From NCBI GenBank assembly GCA_029937545.1, contig JAPYPR010000011.1:35203-82462 (forward strand): DNA of 47,260 bases. The letters are read 5' to 3'. The first letter of the stretch is position 1, and each line of letters starts with the position of its first letter. Source of the DNA: Erythrobacter sp. (GTDB lineage Bacteria; Pseudomonadota; Alphaproteobacteria; Sphingomonadales; Sphingomonadaceae). The notes under the pieces were generated by a model. It had not been told where the DNA came from. It was given only the letters and a program-made list of their open reading frames with translations, and searched no databases. A program made the position numbers and the translations under genes. Shown piece after piece: positions 31,409 to 40,216 of this stretch.

Positions 31409-31816
31409 ATGACCCTGCCACCCGCCCTCCTGCAGTTTCTCGGATCGCTTGCCGCCATCCTCATGCTGGCAGCCATCGCCTGGCGACTGAGGCTCGGGCC
31501 CGAGCCAAGGTTGGATGATGAGAACGCAGCGCGGCAGGCCGCAGATGAAGCCGTCAGCGGCTTCAAACCGGTCGAGATCGGACTTGATCGAGAGGGGCGC
31601 GGCGCCCTGTTGAGCGATGCCGGGGGTCGCATTCTCCTGTTGCGACCGCATGGCTCCCGCTTCGCCGGTCGCCTGCTGAGCGATCAGGCTGTAGCGTGGA
31701 TCGAGGAGGACGCGCTTATCGTCGATACGGCGGAGAAGCGTTATGGCTCCGCCCGACTCGAGCTTGCCGACGCTTCAGCTTGGATGCAGGCGATCGTGGC
31801 GATAAAGAGAGGCTAG
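31409..31816 (+). CDS. Conserved hypothetical single-pass membrane protein
   Basis: A 135-residue protein with one N-terminal hydrophobic helix (LLQFLGSLAAILMLAAIAWRL) and a soluble domain of alternating strands (GRGALLSDAGGRILLLRPHG; AVAWIEEDALIVDTAEKRYG), so a periplasmic or cytoplasmic beta domain anchored to the membrane. No family is recognised. ATG 31409 is chosen because the helix starts directly after it; the longer frame adds a non-conserved head. It is 2 bp from the downstream desaturase gene, hence one operon. Confidence 0.75.
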   Translation: MTLPPALLQFLGSLAAILMLAAIAWRLRLGPEPRLDDENAARQAADEAVSGFKPVEIGLDREGRGALLSDAGGRILLLRPHGSRFAGRLLSDQAVAWIEEDALIVDTAEKRYGSARLELADASAWMQAIVAIKRG

Positions 31817-31818
31817 TC

Positions 31819-32757
31819 ATGCCAGATTTCTCGCCCACTGAAATTGCCGTGCCCGGCTTCGTCGCGTTGGTCCTGATCGAAATGATCTGGGCGAGGCGCA
31901 AGCGGCGCGAGGCCTACGAACCGCGAGACACGCTGACCAGCCTGGCATTCGGCCTCGGCAGCACGGTCAGCGGACTGATCTTCGGCGGGCTGTTCTTCGC
32001 GCTATTCCTGTGGGTCTGGCAGTTCCGCCTGTTCGATATCGGCTGGAGCTGGTGGGCATTCGCGCTGTGCTTCGTGCTCGACGATCTCAGATATTACTGG
32101 GTCCACCGCTTCGGCCATCGTGTGCGCTGGTTCTGGGCGAGCCATGTGAATCACCATTCCAGCCAGCATTACAATCTCAGCACCGCGCTCCGCCAAACCT
32201 GGACCGGCTTCATGACGCTGGGCTTCGCCTTCGCCCTGCCGCTGGTGCTGCTGGGCTTCCATCCGGGCATGATCGCGCTCGCAGGCGGGTTTAATTTGAT
32301 CTACCAGTTCTGGATCCACACCGAGGCGATCGACAAGATGCCGCGCTGGTTCGAGGCGGTGATGAACACGCCGAGCCATCACCGGGTGCATCACGCCACC
32401 AACCCGCGCTATCTCGATCGCAATTACGCAGGCGTCTTTATCGTCTGGGACAAGCTGTTCGGCACTTTCGAGCCCGAAGTGAAAGACGAGAAAATCCGCT
32501 ACGGAATCGTCAAACAGCTCGGTAGCTTCAACATATTGTGGGCAGTGTTTCACGAATGGATCGGCATTGCGCAGGACTTGTGGCACGCTCCGTGGGGCAG
32601 CAAGCTCGGCTATCTGCTGCGCGAGCCCGGCTGGACCCAAGATGGCAGCCGCGAAACCAGCGACCAGATCCGCGCTTCCTGGCAGGTACGACAGGCGTCG
32701 GACGCAAAATCCGTTTCATCCGAAAACCCGATTGCAGGCGAGGCCAAGGCTGCCTAA
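31819..32757 (+). CDS. Sterol desaturase/fatty acid hydroxylase family protein
   Basis: A 312-residue membrane di-iron enzyme. Four His clusters are intact: HRFGHR, HVNHHSSQH, HTEAID (single His) and HHRVHHATN, spread between four hydrophobic stretches. Family enzymes hydroxylate or desaturate sterols, fatty acids, carotenoids or alkylglycerols; the substrate cannot be told. AGAGGC precedes ATG 31819. It shares an operon with a GMC oxidoreductase 24 bp downstream, suggesting hydroxylation then alcohol oxidation of a lipid. This is the intact one of two family members in the window. Confidence 0.92.
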   Translation: MPDFSPTEIAVPGFVALVLIEMIWARRKRREAYEPRDTLTSLAFGLGSTVSGLIFGGLFFALFLWVWQFRLFDIGWSWWAFALCFVLDDLRYYWVHRFGHRVRWFWASHVNHHSSQHYNLSTALRQTWTGFMTLGFAFALPLVLLGFHPGMIALAGGFNLIYQFWIHTEAIDKMPRWFEAVMNTPSHHRVHHATNPRYLDRNYAGVFIVWDKLFGTFEPEVKDEKIRYGIVKQLGSFNILWAVFHEWIGIAQDLWHAPWGSKLGYLLREPGWTQDGSRETSDQIRASWQVRQASDAKSVSSENPIAGEAKAA

Positions 32758-32781
32758 CCTCTCGAATCGAGAGGAGATATC

Positions 32782-34365
32782 ATGAATGAATTCGACGTGG
32801 TCGTCGTCGGCGGCGGTAGCGGAGGCAGCGCGGTCGCGGGTCGGCTGGCAGAGGCGGGCAAGCGCGTATGCCTGCTGGAGGCCGGGGGGCGCAACAACAC
32901 TGCCGTGGTCAAGACGCCGGGCCTCATGCCCTTCCTCACCGCCAAGGCGAACTACCGCTACGAGACGGTCCCGCAAAAGGGGTTGAACGGGCGCACCGGC
33001 TACCAGCCGCGCGGGCGCGGGCTCGGCGGATCCTCGGCGATCAACGCCATGATCTATATCCGCGGCAATAGCTGGGATTATGACAATTGGGCCGCGCTCG
33101 GCTGCACGGGGTGGAGCTATGACGACGTGCTCCCCTATTTCAAACGCGCCGAGCACAATGTGCGGGGCGAGGACGAATATCACGGCGACGACGGCCCGCT
33201 GTGGGTCAGCGATCAGAAATGGCCGAACCCGGGCAGCCTCGCATTCGTGGAGGCCGCGGCGCAGCTGCAATTCCCGCGCAACAATGACTTCAACGGAGCC
33301 ACGCAGGCCGGGTTCGGTCTTTACCAAGTGACGCAGAAGGATGGCGAACGCTGGTCCGCCGCGCGCGCCTATGTCGAGCCGAAGCGTAAATCGAAAAATC
33401 TCGACATCCGCATCGGCGTCACCGTCCAGCGTCTGGAGATCGCGGGAGGGCGGGTCACCGGCGTCACCTACTCGGTGGGTGGAAGAGAGCGCACCGTCTC
33501 GGCGCGAGGAGCCGTGGTGCTCTCCGCCGGTGCGTTCAACTCGCCGCAGATCCTGATGCTGTCCGGCATCGGCCCGGCAACCCATCTGCGCGAGCACGGG
33601 ATCGAGGTGAAGCTGGACAAGCCCGCCGTCGGATCGGACTTGCAGGACCACATCGACTACGTCTCCAGCTGGGAAACGCAGAGCAAGGACTTCATCGGCG
33701 ACAGCCTGGCGGGCACCGTGCGCATGGCCCAGGCCATCGTCGAGCACCGGCGCAAGCGTACCGGCATCATGACCACGCCCTATGCCGAAGCCGGCGGGTT
33801 CTGGAAGGTCATGCCCGATGCACCTGCGCCCGATATCCAGTGGCATTTCATCCCGGCAATGCTGGAGGATCACGGGCGCGAGAAGGTGAAGGGCCACGGC
33901 TTTTCGCTCCACGCCTGTGTTTTGCGGCCCGAGAGCCGGGGTACCGTGCGCCTCGACAGCCGCGAAGCGAGCCATGCCCCGCGCATCGACCCGAATTTCC
34001 TCGATGACGACCGCGACATTGCGACCTTGCGCGAAGGCGTGCGGCTGTCGCACCGGATCGCTTCCTCGCCGAGCCTTGCGCGCTACGAGCCGAAGGACCG
34101 CTACGCCATCGACCTCGACGACGATGCGCAACTCGACGAACTGATCCGCAGCCGCGCCGACACCGTCTACCACCCGGTCGGCACGTGCCGCATGGGCGCA
34201 GATGCGGACGCAGTGGTCGATCCGACGCTGAAAGCGCGCGGGATCGACGGGCTCTATATTGCCGATGCCAGCATCATGCCCCGCCTCGTCAGCGGCAACA
34301 CCAATGCGCCGAGCATCATGATCGGCGAACGTTGCGCCGACTTCGTTAAGCACGATCTTGCATAA
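32782..34365 (+). CDS. GMC-family FAD oxidoreductase (alcohol/choline dehydrogenase type)
   Basis: A 527-residue flavoenzyme. The Rossmann motif VVVGGGSGGSAVAGRLAEAG near the start, the GMC signature RGRGLGGSSAINAMIYIRG, the second signature GAFNSPQILMLSGIGP, and the active-site His in YHPVGTCRMG are all present; it ends SGNTNAPSIMIGERCADF. It probably oxidises a lipidic or long-chain alcohol to an aldehyde. GAGGAG precedes ATG 32782. Its 3' end lies right against the broken end of the TonB receptor remnant. Confidence 0.94.
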   Translation: MNEFDVVVVGGGSGGSAVAGRLAEAGKRVCLLEAGGRNNTAVVKTPGLMPFLTAKANYRYETVPQKGLNGRTGYQPRGRGLGGSSAINAMIYIRGNSWDYDNWAALGCTGWSYDDVLPYFKRAEHNVRGEDEYHGDDGPLWVSDQKWPNPGSLAFVEAAAQLQFPRNNDFNGATQAGFGLYQVTQKDGERWSAARAYVEPKRKSKNLDIRIGVTVQRLEIAGGRVTGVTYSVGGRERTVSARGAVVLSAGAFNSPQILMLSGIGPATHLREHGIEVKLDKPAVGSDLQDHIDYVSSWETQSKDFIGDSLAGTVRMAQAIVEHRRKRTGIMTTPYAEAGGFWKVMPDAPAPDIQWHFIPAMLEDHGREKVKGHGFSLHACVLRPESRGTVRLDSREASHAPRIDPNFLDDDRDIATLREGVRLSHRIASSPSLARYEPKDRYAIDLDDDAQLDELIRSRADTVYHPVGTCRMGADADAVVDPTLKARGIDGLYIADASIMPRLVSGNTNAPSIMIGERCADFVKHDLA

Positions 34366-34382
34366 TACTCTATCCTCTGGCC

Positions 34383-36545
34383 GCCCTCCTCGAGCAGATT
34401 GTTCACGTACAACCAGCGAGAGGCCGGAGTCGAAATCGACGCCCGCATTCAAGTTCACCAGATCGTAGGACGGCAGTAGCAGATCGACCGTGGTCGACGC
34501 GTCAGCCAGTGCACCGCGGAACGGCAAGCCATGCACGAAAGGGCGCGGATTGTTTTCCTGGTCCGCCGGCTGCGTATAGCGGTTGCCGACATGACTATAG
34601 GATGCCGCCATATAGGCATCCGTCGCGGCCGAAACCGGGAATTCGTAGCTGCCCGAAACGGAAAGCTGGAATTCCGGGACCGACGGCAGGCGATTGCCCT
34701 CGCGAATGCCGGTGGCGATGGCCAACGGCTCGGGCAGGGTGGAATCGAATTCCGCTTCGATCAGGCTTCCGGAGAAGACGAAGTCCAGCCCTGGCGTGGG
34801 CGAGAAGCCGACCTCCGCCTCCACACCGGCTTCGTAGTTCAACAGACTTTCGTCGTCATAGCTCTGGAAGGAGCCGAACAGCGCCTCTCCGTCCGGAGAG
34901 CACAACGTCACGTTGAGCGGATCGTTCACTCCGCCGAGGCGGAAGCCTTTCGATGCCTGCGCGTTCAGCGTGAGCGTGTCGTTGACGTCGTAACTAAGCA
35001 GCACGCGCAGGCTCACGCCGTCGGACTTCGTAGTGTTCGCCGCATTGTCGCCATTGGCGAACAGGCCGCGCGAGATGAAGCGGCGGCTTTCTTCGAGATT
35101 GTAATAACGCGCGCCGACGGTCACATCGAAAGCGTCGGTGAAGGCGTATGTCGCTTCGCCGAGAATGGCGATCTGCTCCAGTTCGTGGGGGATATCGGCA
35201 TTGTAGGGCGAATCGAGGTTCGGAAAGCCATTGGCGACCGCCGCAGAGGTTCCCGCGCCCAGCGTAGCATCGGTCGCGCCGCGTAGCCGGGTGTCGGCAG
35301 GCATTGGCGGTAGAGGCGATCGGCGCTGGAACAAAACCCGCCGACGACCCACTGGAAAGGCCCGCTGCGATTTGACGATAGCCGCAGCTCCTGCGTGATC
35401 GCGTTGACGTCGGTCGTATCGCGCAGGTTCGACGGCAGGTTGAGCGCAGCGGTGGGATAGCCGAGATCGACCGACACCGATCCGCTCAGCGCGCTGGCAT
35501 CGCGGCTCACCAGGATGTCGCGATTGGTAAAAAAACTGACCGAGGTCAGCGTGACCGCGCCGAGCTCGACCTCGGCGACGAGGTCGGCGATCGGCGTTTC
35601 GTCCTCGAACGCCTCGCGCAGCCGGAGGTTCTGCTCGCGTTCGTCGAATACGGTCGGGTCTGCCTGGTCGGGATTGGCGTAGAGGTTCCAGATTTCCTTG
35701 CGGTTGAAACCGTTGGCGGCGATCTTCTGGTAGATGAAGCGCGGGGTGATGCTGAAGCCTTCGCCCGTGTCGATGGTCAGCGCGAGGCGACCGCCATAGC
35801 GTTCGCCGCCATTGATGCCCTCGCCGCCTGCCGGACCGATCGCGTCGATGAAGCCGCCGTACTGCGTGTAGTATCCGACAGCGCGGATCGCCGCGCGTTC
35901 GCCAAGCGGCAGATTGACCATGCCCTTGGCGTGCCAGCCGAGATCGTTCCCGTCGACGAGGTTCACATTACCCTCGACGAGGCCTTCGGTCACGCCGACC
36001 AGCGGCTAGTTGGTGGTGTAGCGGATCGTGCCGCCGACGCTGCCCGAACCGAACAGCGTGCCTTGCGGTCCGCGAAGCGTTTCGACGCGATTGAGGTCGA
36101 ACAGGTCGAGATCGGGCGTGAACAGCGAGAGCGAAATCACGCTCTCGTCGAGATAGACGCCGACCTGCTCCTTCACACCCGCCTGGTCGCGCACGACCTG
36201 CCCAGCGGAAACGTTGCGCGACAGGTCCTCAAGATTGCCTGCACCCGATTTCTGGATGTCTTCCTGCGTCTGCGCGTTGATCGAGAAGGGCACATCCTGG
36301 ATCGTGGAGTCGCGCTTCGTGGCGGTGACGAAGATAACGTCCCGGTCGCCTTCGACCTGCTCCGCGACCTGCGCAGCTGCCGGGGCCGCAATGGCGACGA
36401 GGCCGCAGCCTGCGAGCAGCGACGCGGCGCGGCGCGGCTGAACCTGTGCGCGAAGACAGCTTGCCTGGTCTGTCTCCTCCTGCGTGCGGGCCGTTTTCAG
36501 TCCTGCAACAACAAATGGGATGGATCCCGAGCGCAGCCTTACCAA
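34383..36545 (-). pseudogene. TonB-dependent outer membrane receptor, decayed
   Basis: A receptor frame can be followed from about 36545: signal-like ASLLAGCGLVAIAAPAAAQ, plug domain VFVTATKRDSTIQDVPFSI and LRGPQGTLFGSGSVGGTIRY. It is broken by TAG at 36006-36008, by a frame change near 35280 (PTPGY to GATDATLGAG), and by another near 34415, after which LYVNNLLEEGG is recognisable. The final strand of the barrel is missing and the homology stops beside the GMC gene end, which looks like a deletion junction. Barrel pieces such as QASKGFRLGGVNDPLNVTL and GNRLPSVPEFQLSVSG remain. It is most like sphingomonad receptors for organic ligands. No functional product is expected. Confidence 0.85.
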
Positions 36546-36615
36546 TAGCTATAATGTGCGAGCGCGCATTTGGCAGTAACTGCGTAGCGATCGAGTCACA
36601 TATGCCCTGCCCATG

Positions 36616-36645
36616 AAAAAGGGGCCGGAGAATGATCCCCGGCCC
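36616..36645 (-). terminator. Intrinsic terminator of the glnK-amtB operon
   Basis: On the minus strand GGGCCGG ... CCGGCCCC forms a GC-rich stem followed by five or six T residues, about 95 bp after the amtB stop. The gap 36546-36739 otherwise holds a purine-rich GAGAGGAGAGG tract (36694-36721) and nothing else recognised. Confidence 0.8.
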
Positions 36646-36739
36646 TTGTAGGCTCATGTTCGCAGGAGGAACATCGTTTGGCAGGGCCACCTCCGAGAGG
36701 AGAGGAGAGAGAGAAGAGGCGGCCCCGCCGAACTTGGTA

Positions 36740-38071
36740 CTACGTACCCCGGGCAAACTCCGGGTAGGCTTCGATACCAGTCTCGCCGAGATCGAGGCCC
36801 GCCATCTCTTCCTCTTCGCTCGGGCGCACGCCGATGGTGGCCTTGAGAGCGAACCAGACGATGCCGGACGTGATGCAGACGAAGACACCTGTCGCGACCA
36901 CGCCGGTGATCTGGGCGAGGATCGGAACTTCGGTATTGGTCAGCGGCACGGCCAGCGTGCCCCAGATTCCGGCCACGAGGTGGACCGGGATCGCGCCGAC
37001 CACGTCGTCGATCTTAAGCTTGTCGAGGATCGGTACGAAGATGACCGGAAGCGCGCCGCCGATACCGCCGATCAGGATGGCCATGCCGACATTCGGGGTC
37101 AGCGGCTCTGCCGTGATGGCGACGAGGCCCGCGAGAGCACCGTTGAGCGCCATGGTGATATCAGCCTTGCCGTAACGCAACTGGGTGAAGATGATCGCTA
37201 CTACCACGCCGCCGCAGGCAGCCATGTTGGTGTTTACGAAGATCTTCGACACATCTGACACGTCGCCCACCGTACCCATCGCAAGCTGCGATGCGCCGTT
37301 GAAGCCAAACCAGCCGAGCCACAGGATAAAGGTGCCGAGCGTCGCCAGCGGGATGCTTGAACCCGGGAACACCGCCATTTTGCCGTCGGCTCCGTAGCGG
37401 CCGAGGCGCGGGCCTATAATGAGAGCGCCCATCAATGCTGCCCAGCCACCGGTCGAGTGGACCAGCGTGGAGCCGGCGAAGTCCGAGAAACCCATAGCGT
37501 CGAGCCAGCCTGCGCCCCATTCCCAGCTCACGATCACCGGATAGATGAAGCCGGTTAGCAGTGTGACGAAGATAAAGAATGGCACGATCTTAATTCGCTC
37601 TGCCACGGTGCCCGAGACGATCGAGGCGGTCGTGGCACAGAAGACCATCTGGAAGAACCAGTCGGAAGCGACCGAATAGCCGGTCCCGGTGTCAGCCTCA
37701 CCAACACCCTGCATGGCATAGGGGAAATCGGCGATGCCGAAATAGCCGCCCTCGAAACCCGGGTAGGCGATCGAATAGCCGATTACCCAAAACATGAGAC
37801 CGGCGATCGAGTAGAGGCCGATGTTCTTCAGGCACTGGACGGACACGTTCTTGGAACGAACCAGCCCGGCCTCGAGCATGGCGAAGCCTGCCGCCATCCA
37901 CATGACCAGGAAGCCGCCGATCAGGAACAGCAACGTGTTGAAAATATAACCGGTGCCGCCGGAAACGGCCTGCGCGGCATTCGGAGTGGAGGCCTCTTGC
38001 GCTAGCGCGGGTTCGGCAAGTGCGAGTGCCGCGAGCGCGAGAGGTGCGGAACGGAAAAGAATGCGTTTCAT
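36740..38071 (-). CDS. amtB: Ammonium transporter AmtB
   Basis: A 443-residue ammonium channel with a cleavable signal (KRILFRSAPLALAALALAEPALA) and 11 membrane helices. Conserved stretches: NIGLYSIAGLMFWVIGYSIAYP, DWFFQMVFCATTASIVSGTVAERI, DFAGSTLVHSTGGWAALMGA (pore His) and GAIPVHLVAGIWGTLAVPL (second pore His). It sits directly after glnK (14-bp gap); the PII protein blocks the channel when nitrogen is ample. ATG 38071 fits the signal peptide. Confidence 0.95.
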   Translation of the reverse strand: MKRILFRSAPLALAALALAEPALAQEASTPNAAQAVSGGTGYIFNTLLFLIGGFLVMWMAAGFAMLEAGLVRSKNVSVQCLKNIGLYSIAGLMFWVIGYSIAYPGFEGGYFGIADFPYAMQGVGEADTGTGYSVASDWFFQMVFCATTASIVSGTVAERIKIVPFFIFVTLLTGFIYPVIVSWEWGAGWLDAMGFSDFAGSTLVHSTGGWAALMGALIIGPRLGRYGADGKMAVFPGSSIPLATLGTFILWLGWFGFNGASQLAMGTVGDVSDVSKIFVNTNMAACGGVVVAIIFTQLRYGKADITMALNGALAGLVAITAEPLTPNVGMAILIGGIGGALPVIFVPILDKLKIDDVVGAIPVHLVAGIWGTLAVPLTNTEVPILAQITGVVATGVFVCITSGIVWFALKATIGVRPSEEEEMAGLDLGETGIEAYPEFARGT

Positions 38072-38085
38072 CGGCTGGGTTCCCC

Positions 38086-38424
38086 TCAAAGCGCGGTATC
38101 GCCGGTTTCGCCGGTGCGGATGCGGGTGGCGCTGGCGAGGTCGAAGACGAAGATCTTCCCGTCGCCGATCGCCTCGCTGCTGGCGGTTTGCTGGATGGTT
38201 TCGACCACTTGCGGCGCGAGGTCGTCGCTGGTCGCGATCTCCAGCTTCACCTTGGGCAGCATGTTGGTTGAGTACTCGGCGCCGCGATAAATCTCGGTCT
38301 GCCCCTTCTGGCGCCCGAAGCCCTTGACTTCGGACACGGTCATTCCGGCCACCCCCACTGCGCCGAGCGCTTCACGCACTTCGTCGAGCTTGTATGGCTT
38401 GATGACGGCGATGATGAATTTCAC
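38086..38424 (-). CDS. glnK: Nitrogen regulatory protein PII (GlnK type)
   Basis: A 112-residue PII protein. Tyr51 for uridylylation is in the T-loop GAEYSTNMLPKVKLE; the B-loop TSSEAIGDGKIFV and the C-loop RIRTGETGDTAL are normal for the family. The T-loop sequence and linkage to amtB indicate the GlnK role: sensing 2-oxoglutarate, ATP and ADP, and gating AmtB. A sigma-54 promoter and an NtrC-like palindrome lie upstream. Confidence 0.95.
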   Translation of the reverse strand: MKFIIAVIKPYKLDEVREALGAVGVAGMTVSEVKGFGRQKGQTEIYRGAEYSTNMLPKVKLEIATSDDLAPQVVETIQQTASSEAIGDGKIFVFDLASATRIRTGETGDTAL

Positions 38425-38476
38425 GCGTTCACCCCCTGCTGGCTATCCACCGGCCCCGATGCCGGCTCTCGCAGGT

Positions 38477-38495
38477 GCAGCATGAAGCGTGCCAA
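38477..38495 (-). promoter_or_regulatory. Sigma-54 (-24/-12) promoter of glnK-amtB
   Basis: TTGGCACG-CTTC-ATGCTGC on the minus strand matches the RpoN consensus TTGGCACG-N4-TTGC with one difference, about 55 bp before the glnK ATG. This fits NtrC-activated nitrogen control. Confidence 0.75.
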
Positions 38496-38510
38496 AATGA
38501 CTCACGGGGC

Positions 38511-38527
38511 TGCAGTTGGGCGCTGCA
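38511..38527. promoter_or_regulatory. NtrC-like binding palindrome
   Basis: TGCAG-N7-CTGCA, 17 bp in total, resembles the NtrC site TGCAC-N7-GTGCA and lies 16 bp upstream of the -24 element. It is closer to the promoter than usual for an enhancer. Confidence 0.45.
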
Positions 38528-38569
38528 AGGCCAGACATCGGCCAGGCTGCCTAAATTGTAATCGGCTGG

Positions 38570-39274
38570 TTATTTTGTGTGCAGTCTAAGTCGCGCGACG
38601 ATCGGGAGGTGATCCGATGCGATTGCGGCGAGGGGTGTGTGGTGCACCTTCATGTCGACACATTCCCAGTGGCGCGTGGCGGCGATTCGGTCGAGCGTCG
38701 CGATCGGCTGGCGGCTCGGATAGCTGCGGCCCGGCGTGACCAGTTGCCAGTCCTTGCCGAATTCCCGCATGGCACCGGTATGGCGGCCCCACTGATTGAA
38801 ATCGCCGAGGATGACCGACGGCAAATCGCGCTTGCATGCCTCGACATAGGTCAGCAGCGAGCGGATCTGGTCGCGGCGGCGCAATCCGGAAAGATCGAGA
38901 TGCGTGCCGATCACGCGCACCAGCTTGCCCTCCACCGCAATCTCGCCGCACGCCGCGCCGCGCGGCTCCAGTGTCGGAATATCGAGCGCGTGGCCGGCGA
39001 CGATCTCCACACCTCGCCTCACCAGCAGCGCATTGCCGTGCCAGCCGATGCTGCGCGGCCGCCGCGCGACCTCGACCACCCGCCATCTGGTATCGTCGAG
39101 CGCTGCGCGCGGCAGCACCGTCGCCCGGTCGCCGATGCGCCGGTCCGCTTCCTGCAAGGCGATAATATCGGCGTCGATCTCGTGCAGGACAGACAGGATA
39201 CGCTCGGGATCGCGCCTGCGATCGAGGCCGACCGCCTTGTGAATATTGTAGCTGGCGAAAGTGAGATGCACCAT
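38570..39274 (-). CDS. Endonuclease/exonuclease/phosphatase (EEP) family protein
   Basis: A 234-residue EEP-fold hydrolase. The metal/catalytic motifs are LTFASYNIHKAVG (Asn), IIALQEADRR (Glu), VIGTHLDLS (His), VILGDFNQWG (Asp, Asn) and IASDHLPIVARL (Asp-His). Members act on DNA, phosphoinositides or other phosphodiesters; this small soluble branch has no assigned substrate. It follows the alpha/beta hydrolase by 35 bp on the same strand. Confidence 0.88.
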   Translation of the reverse strand: MVHLTFASYNIHKAVGLDRRRDPERILSVLHEIDADIIALQEADRRIGDRATVLPRAALDDTRWRVVEVARRPRSIGWHGNALLVRRGVEIVAGHALDIPTLEPRGAACGEIAVEGKLVRVIGTHLDLSGLRRRDQIRSLLTYVEACKRDLPSVILGDFNQWGRHTGAMREFGKDWQLVTPGRSYPSRQPIATLDRIAATRHWECVDMKVHHTPLAAIASDHLPIVARLRLHTK

Positions 39275-39309
39275 CGATCAACGCAAGCGGTGCTGCGATG
39301 GTGCCATCG

Positions 39310-40179
39310 TCACAGAAAATCCTTGAGCGTCGCCATGAATCGGTCGAACTGGTCGTGATGCAGCCAGTGCCCGGCATTTTCGAACTCGATCACCTCTGCA
39401 TTGGCGAAGTGGTCGAGCCTGCCGTCGCCTTCGGGGTTCGATGCCCAGCTGTCGGCGCCGTAAAGCAACAGGGTGGGCGCGGTAATTGCGGCCCAGGTCT
39501 GGTGGAGGAACTCGTCGGCAATGTCCTCGACCGGCCAGACGTTAAGATGCGGGTCGAACTTCCAGCTGTAGGTGCCGTCCTCGTTGCGATTGACGCCGTG
39601 GATGGTGAGGTGCCGCGCTTGGCTCTCGGTGAGGTAGCTGTTCTCCTCGATCATGCGCGCGAAGGCGGCTTCGATGCTTTCGTATTTGCGCGGGGACCGA
39701 CCGGAGGCGGCGCGCTTCTTGCCGATCCATTCGTTCAGCCGCTCGGGATAGGGCTTCGCGCGCAGCTCCTCCTGCCGCTTGGGGCTAGGGCCGAGGCCTT
39801 CGATGGCGACGATCTTGGTGACCATGTCGGGAAAAGTCCCCGCATAGCGCAGCGAGACATTGCCGCCCATCGAGTGGCTGACGATAGTCACCGGGCCGAC
39901 GCCGAGCTGGTGGACCAGTTGTGCGAGATCGTAGACCATGTCGCTGGCGGAGTAGTTGCCGTCGGAAACCCAGTCGGAATCGCCATGGCCGCGATGGTCC
40001 ATCGCGACAACGTGCCAGTCCTGGCACAGTTCTTCCGCCACCCAGTCCCAGCTGCGCGCATGATCGCGCCCGCCATGGACCAGCACCAGCGGCGGCTTCC
40101 CCCGATTGCCCCAGTCGAGATAATTGAGGCGCAGGCGCTGCGAGATGAAGGTCTGGGAGGTCGGGCCGGGAATGGTCAT
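39310..40179 (-). CDS. Alpha/beta hydrolase
   Basis: A 289-residue alpha/beta hydrolase. Oxyanion motif LVLVHGGRDHARSW, nucleophile elbow SHSMGG (Ser103), acid in LLLYGADSW, and His in AGHWLHHDQF give a full triad. Substrate unknown; close in style to esterase/epoxide-hydrolase-type enzymes. ATG 40179 is used; the longer frame from TTG 40197 has no better ribosome site. It lies 37 bp after prfC on the same strand. Confidence 0.88.
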   Translation of the reverse strand: MTIPGPTSQTFISQRLRLNYLDWGNRGKPPLVLVHGGRDHARSWDWVAEELCQDWHVVAMDHRGHGDSDWVSDGNYSASDMVYDLAQLVHQLGVGPVTIVSHSMGGNVSLRYAGTFPDMVTKIVAIEGLGPSPKRQEELRAKPYPERLNEWIGKKRAASGRSPRKYESIEAAFARMIEENSYLTESQARHLTIHGVNRNEDGTYSWKFDPHLNVWPVEDIADEFLHQTWAAITAPTLLLYGADSWASNPEGDGRLDHFANAEVIEFENAGHWLHHDQFDRFMATLKDFL

Positions 40180-40216
40180 GTGCGGGCTTTGCGACAAGCC
40201 CCGCGCAGTTTCAACC

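Noticed and set aside
34448..35352. Minus-strand ORF of 878 residues covering GMC oxidoreductase and receptor remnant
   Set aside because: Only the part above about 34420 is receptor sequence; the rest is antisense to the intact GMC gene and carries no recognisable protein.
36694..36721. Purine-rich GAGAGG tract as an array of ribosome sites or a regulatory repeat
   Set aside because: It lies downstream of amtB with no start codon in range on either strand; nothing supports a function.
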